Origin: a bacterium
GTDB lineage: Bacteria > Auribacterota > Tritonobacteria > UBA1439
Assembly (NCBI GenBank): GCA_028716845.1
Contig: JAQUPF010000002.1
Coordinates: 62,001-126,000, forward strand
Direction of reading: 5' to 3'
DNA: 64,000 nucleotides
Position numbers and translations under genes: made by a program. Below, piece after piece: positions 61,663 through 64,000 of the stretch (positions are counted from its first letter, which is position 1; each line of letters starts with the position of its first letter). The notes under the pieces were generated by a model. The model had not been told where the DNA came from, ran no database searches, and saw only the letters and a program-made list of their open reading frames with translations.

Positions 61663-62448
61663 ATGAAATCGGAACGGGAGTCTCGGCAGGACATCGTGGA
61701 GGTCTGCCGCCGCATGTACGGGCGGGGCCTCATCTCCGGGGGGGACGGCAACGTGAGCATCCGCCTCGGCGCGGACCGGATCCTGAGCACGCCGAGCGGC
61801 CTCAACAAGGGGTTCATCACGCCGCGGGACCTCATCGTCACCGACGGGGCGGGGAAGCGGCTCCAGGGGGCGTGGAGGCCCACCTCCGAGCTGCGCATGC
61901 ACCTCGAGGCGTACCGGCGGCGGGCGGACATCGGGGCGGTCATCCACGCCCACCCGCCCCACACGGTCGCCTTTTCCCTCGCGGGACAGAAGCTCCCGCA
62001 GTGCGCGATGCCCGAGGTCGTCATGATGTTCGGCTCGATTCCGATGGCCTCCTACGCGACCCCGTGCACCGAGGAGGGGCCGCGCGCAATCGCCGATCTC
62101 ATCGGCGAGTGCGACGCCCTCATCATCGAGCGGCACGGCACGCTCACCGTCGGCCCCGACGTCTTCTCGGCGTACGACAAGCTGGAGAAGGTGGAGCACA
62201 GCGCGGAGGTCTGCGCCGCCGCGCGGCTCATCGGCCCCGTGAAGCCGCTCCCCCAGGAGGAGGTCGCCAAGCTCCTCGAGCTCCGGCAATCGCTCGGCCT
62301 CTCCGGAAAGGTCTACCCCTGCAACCGCTGCGGTATGTGCGGGCGGGGTGAGGACGTCCCGCCGGCCGACGGGGACGTCGCGGCCATCGCGGCGAGGATC
62401 GCCCGTTCCATACAGGAGAAACTGTCCCATGGCGGCAAAGAAGGGTAA
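61663..62448 (+). CDS. Class II aldolase (fuculose/rhamnulose-1-phosphate type) with Cys-rich C-terminal extension
   Basis: The 261-residue protein has all FucA-type catalytic residues at a constant offset: Glu76, His95, His97 and His158 correspond to E. coli FucA Glu73, His92, His94 and His155. GNVSIR and STPSGLNKGF bind phosphate. After the domain, PCNRCGMCG (Cys220, 223, 226) is an extra C-x2-C-x2-C motif, and DVAAIAARIARSIQEKL forms an amphipathic C-terminal helix that fits an encapsulation peptide. The likely products are dihydroxyacetone phosphate and lactaldehyde, the substrate of the aldehyde dehydrogenase. Confidence 0.9.
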   Translation: MKSERESRQDIVEVCRRMYGRGLISGGDGNVSIRLGADRILSTPSGLNKGFITPRDLIVTDGAGKRLQGAWRPTSELRMHLEAYRRRADIGAVIHAHPPHTVAFSLAGQKLPQCAMPEVVMMFGSIPMASYATPCTEEGPRAIADLIGECDALIIERHGTLTVGPDVFSAYDKLEKVEHSAEVCAAARLIGPVKPLPQEEVAKLLELRQSLGLSGKVYPCNRCGMCGRGEDVPPADGDVAAIAARIARSIQEKLSHGGKEG

Positions 62449-62716
62449 ACGGACGGCGGCGGCGGGCCCGCGCCTCTACCCCGAGGTGATGACCATCGAC
62501 GAGATCGCCGACTACCTCCACCTCCACAAGCAGGTGGTCTACCGGCACGTCAAGCACGGCAACATTCCCGTGAGCCGGATCGGCGCCACCATCCGCTTCA
62601 AGAAGTCGGTCATCGACGCCTGGCTCGAGGATTCGGCCATGCGGAACCTGAAGCGCCCCGGCGGCGGGGGCGGCGAGCGGCCGCGCGTGGAGAAGGAGAA
62701 ATTCGTCTGGGAGTAG
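62429..62716 (+). CDS. Small helix-turn-helix DNA-binding protein (excisionase-like)
   Basis: The 95-residue protein has an HTH_17-type domain: MTIDEIADYLHLHKQVVYRH (20-39) followed by GNIPVSRIGATIRFKKSVID. The last 25 residues include a Gly run and a charged tail, EKEKFVWE. The ATG lies inside the end of the aldolase gene (20-nt overlap), so the two are translationally coupled. Position in the operon makes it a candidate for its regulator. Confidence 0.85.
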   Translation: MAAKKGKRTAAAGPRLYPEVMTIDEIADYLHLHKQVVYRHVKHGNIPVSRIGATIRFKKSVIDAWLEDSAMRNLKRPGGGGGERPRVEKEKFVWE

Positions 62717-62740
62717 CGCCCGCCCCCGGACGCCCGCGCC

Positions 62741-63526
62741 ATGAACCTGCTGAAGGCCGTCGCCGGCAAGCGCGAGCTCCTCTCCACCCTCGTCGTCCGG
62801 AACCTGAAGATCCGCTACCAGGGGTCGGCGCTCGGATTCTTCTGGACGCTCCTCAACCCGCTCTTCATGATGTTCATCTACTGGCTCTTCATCCGCTTCA
62901 TGAAGTTCCCGATGGACCCGTGGGGCCTCCTCGCCGGCATCCTCTCCTGGCAGTTCCTCACGATGTGCTGCGGCGACTCCATCGGCGCCGTCGCGGGGCA
63001 CCCGAACCTCGTGAAGAAGGTCTACTTCCCGCGCGCCATCCTGCCGCTCGCGACGGTCCTCGCGAACCTCGTCAACTTCCTCCTCTCGCTCGGTGTCCTC
63101 CTCGTCCTGACGGTCGCGGCGGGGCGGCTCTCGTGGGGGTCGGCCCTCGCGGCGCTCCCGCTCGTCATCGCCCTCCAGCTCGTCTTCTGCCTGGGCCTCT
63201 CGCTCCTCATCTCCTGCTCGAGCGTCTACTTCAGGGACACCGAGCACATCGTCGGCGTCCTCCTCATGGCCTGGTTCTTCATGTCGCCGGTCATCTACGC
63301 CCTCGACTTCCTCGCGGGCAACCCGCGCGTGCCCGCCTGGATGCTCCGCCTCTACACGCTGAACCCGATGGCGGGCATCATCACCCTCTACCGGACGATC
63401 ATCCTCGGCGGGCCGCCGGCCGGGCGGGTCGCGACCGCGGCCGCGGTCGTCGTCCCGCTCCTCGTCCTCGCGGCGGGGGTGCGGGTTTTCATGCGCTACG
63501 AGCCGGACTTCGCCGATGAGCTCTGA
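62741..63526 (+). CDS. ABC-2 type polysaccharide/polyol-phosphate exporter, permease subunit
   Basis: The 261-residue protein has six membrane helices and the TagG/Wzm features LVVRNLKIRYQGSALGFFWT, LLNPLFMMFIYWLFIRF, GHPNLVKKVYFPRAILPLAT and SVYFRDTEHIVGVLL. It pairs with the ATPase that begins at 63771. Such exporters move O-antigen or teichoic-acid-like chains. It begins 24 bp after the helix-turn-helix gene and may be read from the same transcript. Confidence 0.92.
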   Translation: MNLLKAVAGKRELLSTLVVRNLKIRYQGSALGFFWTLLNPLFMMFIYWLFIRFMKFPMDPWGLLAGILSWQFLTMCCGDSIGAVAGHPNLVKKVYFPRAILPLATVLANLVNFLLSLGVLLVLTVAAGRLSWGSALAALPLVIALQLVFCLGLSLLISCSSVYFRDTEHIVGVLLMAWFFMSPVIYALDFLAGNPRVPAWMLRLYTLNPMAGIITLYRTIILGGPPAGRVATAAAVVVPLLVLAAGVRVFMRYEPDFADEL

Positions 63527-63530
63527 GGAG

Positions 63531-63745
63531 AAGGACCAATCCACCACGGATCGACACGGATCATGACGGATTCACACGGGTGCTTTTCATGGGAACATCA
63601 GCGGGTGTCCGTCGATCATCGGTGCGGATCCGTGGAGTGTGGTTCATTTTTCCGCGGCGGACCGTGCGATAAACGAACGACGCGCTGCTCTACAATCCGT
63701 GAATATCCGTACGTATCCGTGATCATCAGCGGCAATTGGTTCATG
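63531..63745. repeat. Intergenic repeat element with inverted ends
   Basis: The left end AAGGACCAATCCACCACGGA (from 63531) and the right end ATTGGTTCAT (63735-63744) are inverted copies. Between them lie CACGGAT units at 10-bp spacing, a non-repeat part shared with 55021-55080 (AAACGAACGACGCGCTGCTC), and ATCCGTGAATATCCGTACGT. It splits the ABC permease and ATPase genes. Confidence 0.75.
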
Positions 63746-63770
63746 ATGTGATTGCGGCGGCGGGAATGGC

Positions 63771-64000
63771 ATGCACGCGATCGAGGTGAACGGCGTCGGG
63801 AAGCGGTTCCACATCCGGCACGGCGGCCGCCACACGCTCAAGGCCGCCGCGCTCGGCCGCGTCCGCGGGCGGCGCGCGCGCGAGGCGTTCTGGGCCCTCC
63901 GGGAGATCAGCTTCGGCGTCGAGGCGGGGACGACGCTCGGCATCATCGGCTCCAACGGCGCCGGCAAGAGCACGCTCCTCGGCCTCCTCGCCCGCACGAT
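63771..64000 (+). CDS. ABC transporter ATP-binding protein, N-terminal part (runs off window)
   Basis: The open frame starts MHAIEVNGVGKRFHIRHG and reaches Walker A GIIGSNGAGKSTLL, then GLLART at the window edge. The spacing from the start, with an insert HTLKAAALGRVRGRRAREAF, is typical of TagH/Wzt ATPases of polysaccharide exporters. It should work with the permease at 62741-63526. Confidence 0.9.
   Translation, partial: MHAIEVNGVGKRFHIRHGGRHTLKAAALGRVRGRRAREAFWALREISFGVEAGTTLGIIGSNGAGKSTLLGLLART

Noticed and set aside
63531-63745. Possible CRISPR array
   Set aside because: The units are only 7 bases with 3-4 base spacers and change orientation in the middle; no cas gene is near. The same holds for the other arrays.
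1-64000. tRNA or rRNA genes
   Set aside because: No T-arm/acceptor pattern such as GGTTCGAATCC with a matching stem was found in any gap; a dedicated search could still find a diverged one.

Overview
The window is very G+C-rich bacterial chromosome (by eye about two thirds or more G+C), densely packed with short operons on both strands. No phage, transposase, CRISPR array, rRNA or tRNA gene was found. Several genes suggest an uncultured member of the PVC/Omnitrophota-like part of the tree: a microcompartment locus of the class II aldolase (PVC) type, a protein resembling the exosortase-associated TIGR04073 family, an archaeal-type DNA topoisomerase VI, and many intergenic arrays of ATCCGTG/CACGGAT heptamers. 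This placement is inference; there is no marker gene that fixes the phylum.

Layout. 1-2.6 kb: end of a PduS/RnfC-like iron-sulfur protein, a LUD-domain protein and an exported protein. 2.6-6.3 kb: a small secreted protein, an SGNH hydrolase, RNase HIII and SppA. 6.3-10.7 kb: an SGNH-like fragment, then a carbamoyltransferase/SxtJ/DUF5989 cassette with a GT39-like glycosyltransferase. 10.7-13.4 kb: NrnA-like DHH phosphoesterase, YjbQ and a second SGNH protein. 13.4-16.2 kb: topoisomerase VI A and B. 16.3-19.9 kb: tolQ-tolR-tolA-tolB. 20.2-22.3 kb: a COG0731 radical SAM protein and a frameshifted sigma-54 activator. 22.7-31.9 kb: Nnr, PdxJ, GlmM, FtsH, TilS, a secreted cohesin-like protein and a lipoprotein. 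32.3-37.6 kb: DsrE-like protein, small proteins, a dual-specificity phosphatase, a JAB-DinG helicase fusion. 37.7-41.6 kb: radical SAM, NadE, MoaD/ThiS-like and aldehyde ferredoxin oxidoreductase. 41.8-45.2 kb: TlpA thioredoxin, UbiA/MenA prenyltransferase, SixA, TIGR04073-like protein, Pcm. 45.2-48.4 kb: three tandem paralogous putative nucleotidyltransferases. 48.5-54.4 kb: secreted protein, CstA, NCS2 permease, MTA phosphorylase, membrane coiled-coil protein. 55.2-56.5 kb: a second GT39-like protein. 56.5-62.7 kb: the microcompartment operon. 62.7-64 kb: start of an ABC-2 polysaccharide exporter.

How genes work together. The microcompartment operon encodes trimer, hexamer and pentamer shell proteins, a CoA-acylating aldehyde dehydrogenase, a PduS flavo-iron-sulfur protein, a PduT trimer with Cys at position 38, a fuculose-phosphate-type aldolase and a small helix-turn-helix protein. 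This fits cleavage of a deoxysugar phosphate to lactaldehyde, oxidation to an acyl-CoA in the shell, and possible export of electrons through PduS/PduT. The Tol operon supports the envelope; the purine genes (MtnP, NCS2) form a salvage unit; the aldehyde ferredoxin oxidoreductase is coupled to a MoaD-like protein.

The most unusual features are the intergenic heptamer arrays (about thirteen loci, all outside genes, some with inverted ends), a roughly 70-bp repeat with a 17-bp palindrome found twice in opposite orientation, topoisomerase VI in a bacterium, the triplicated nucleotidyltransferases, the JAB-helicase fusion and the microcompartment redox module.
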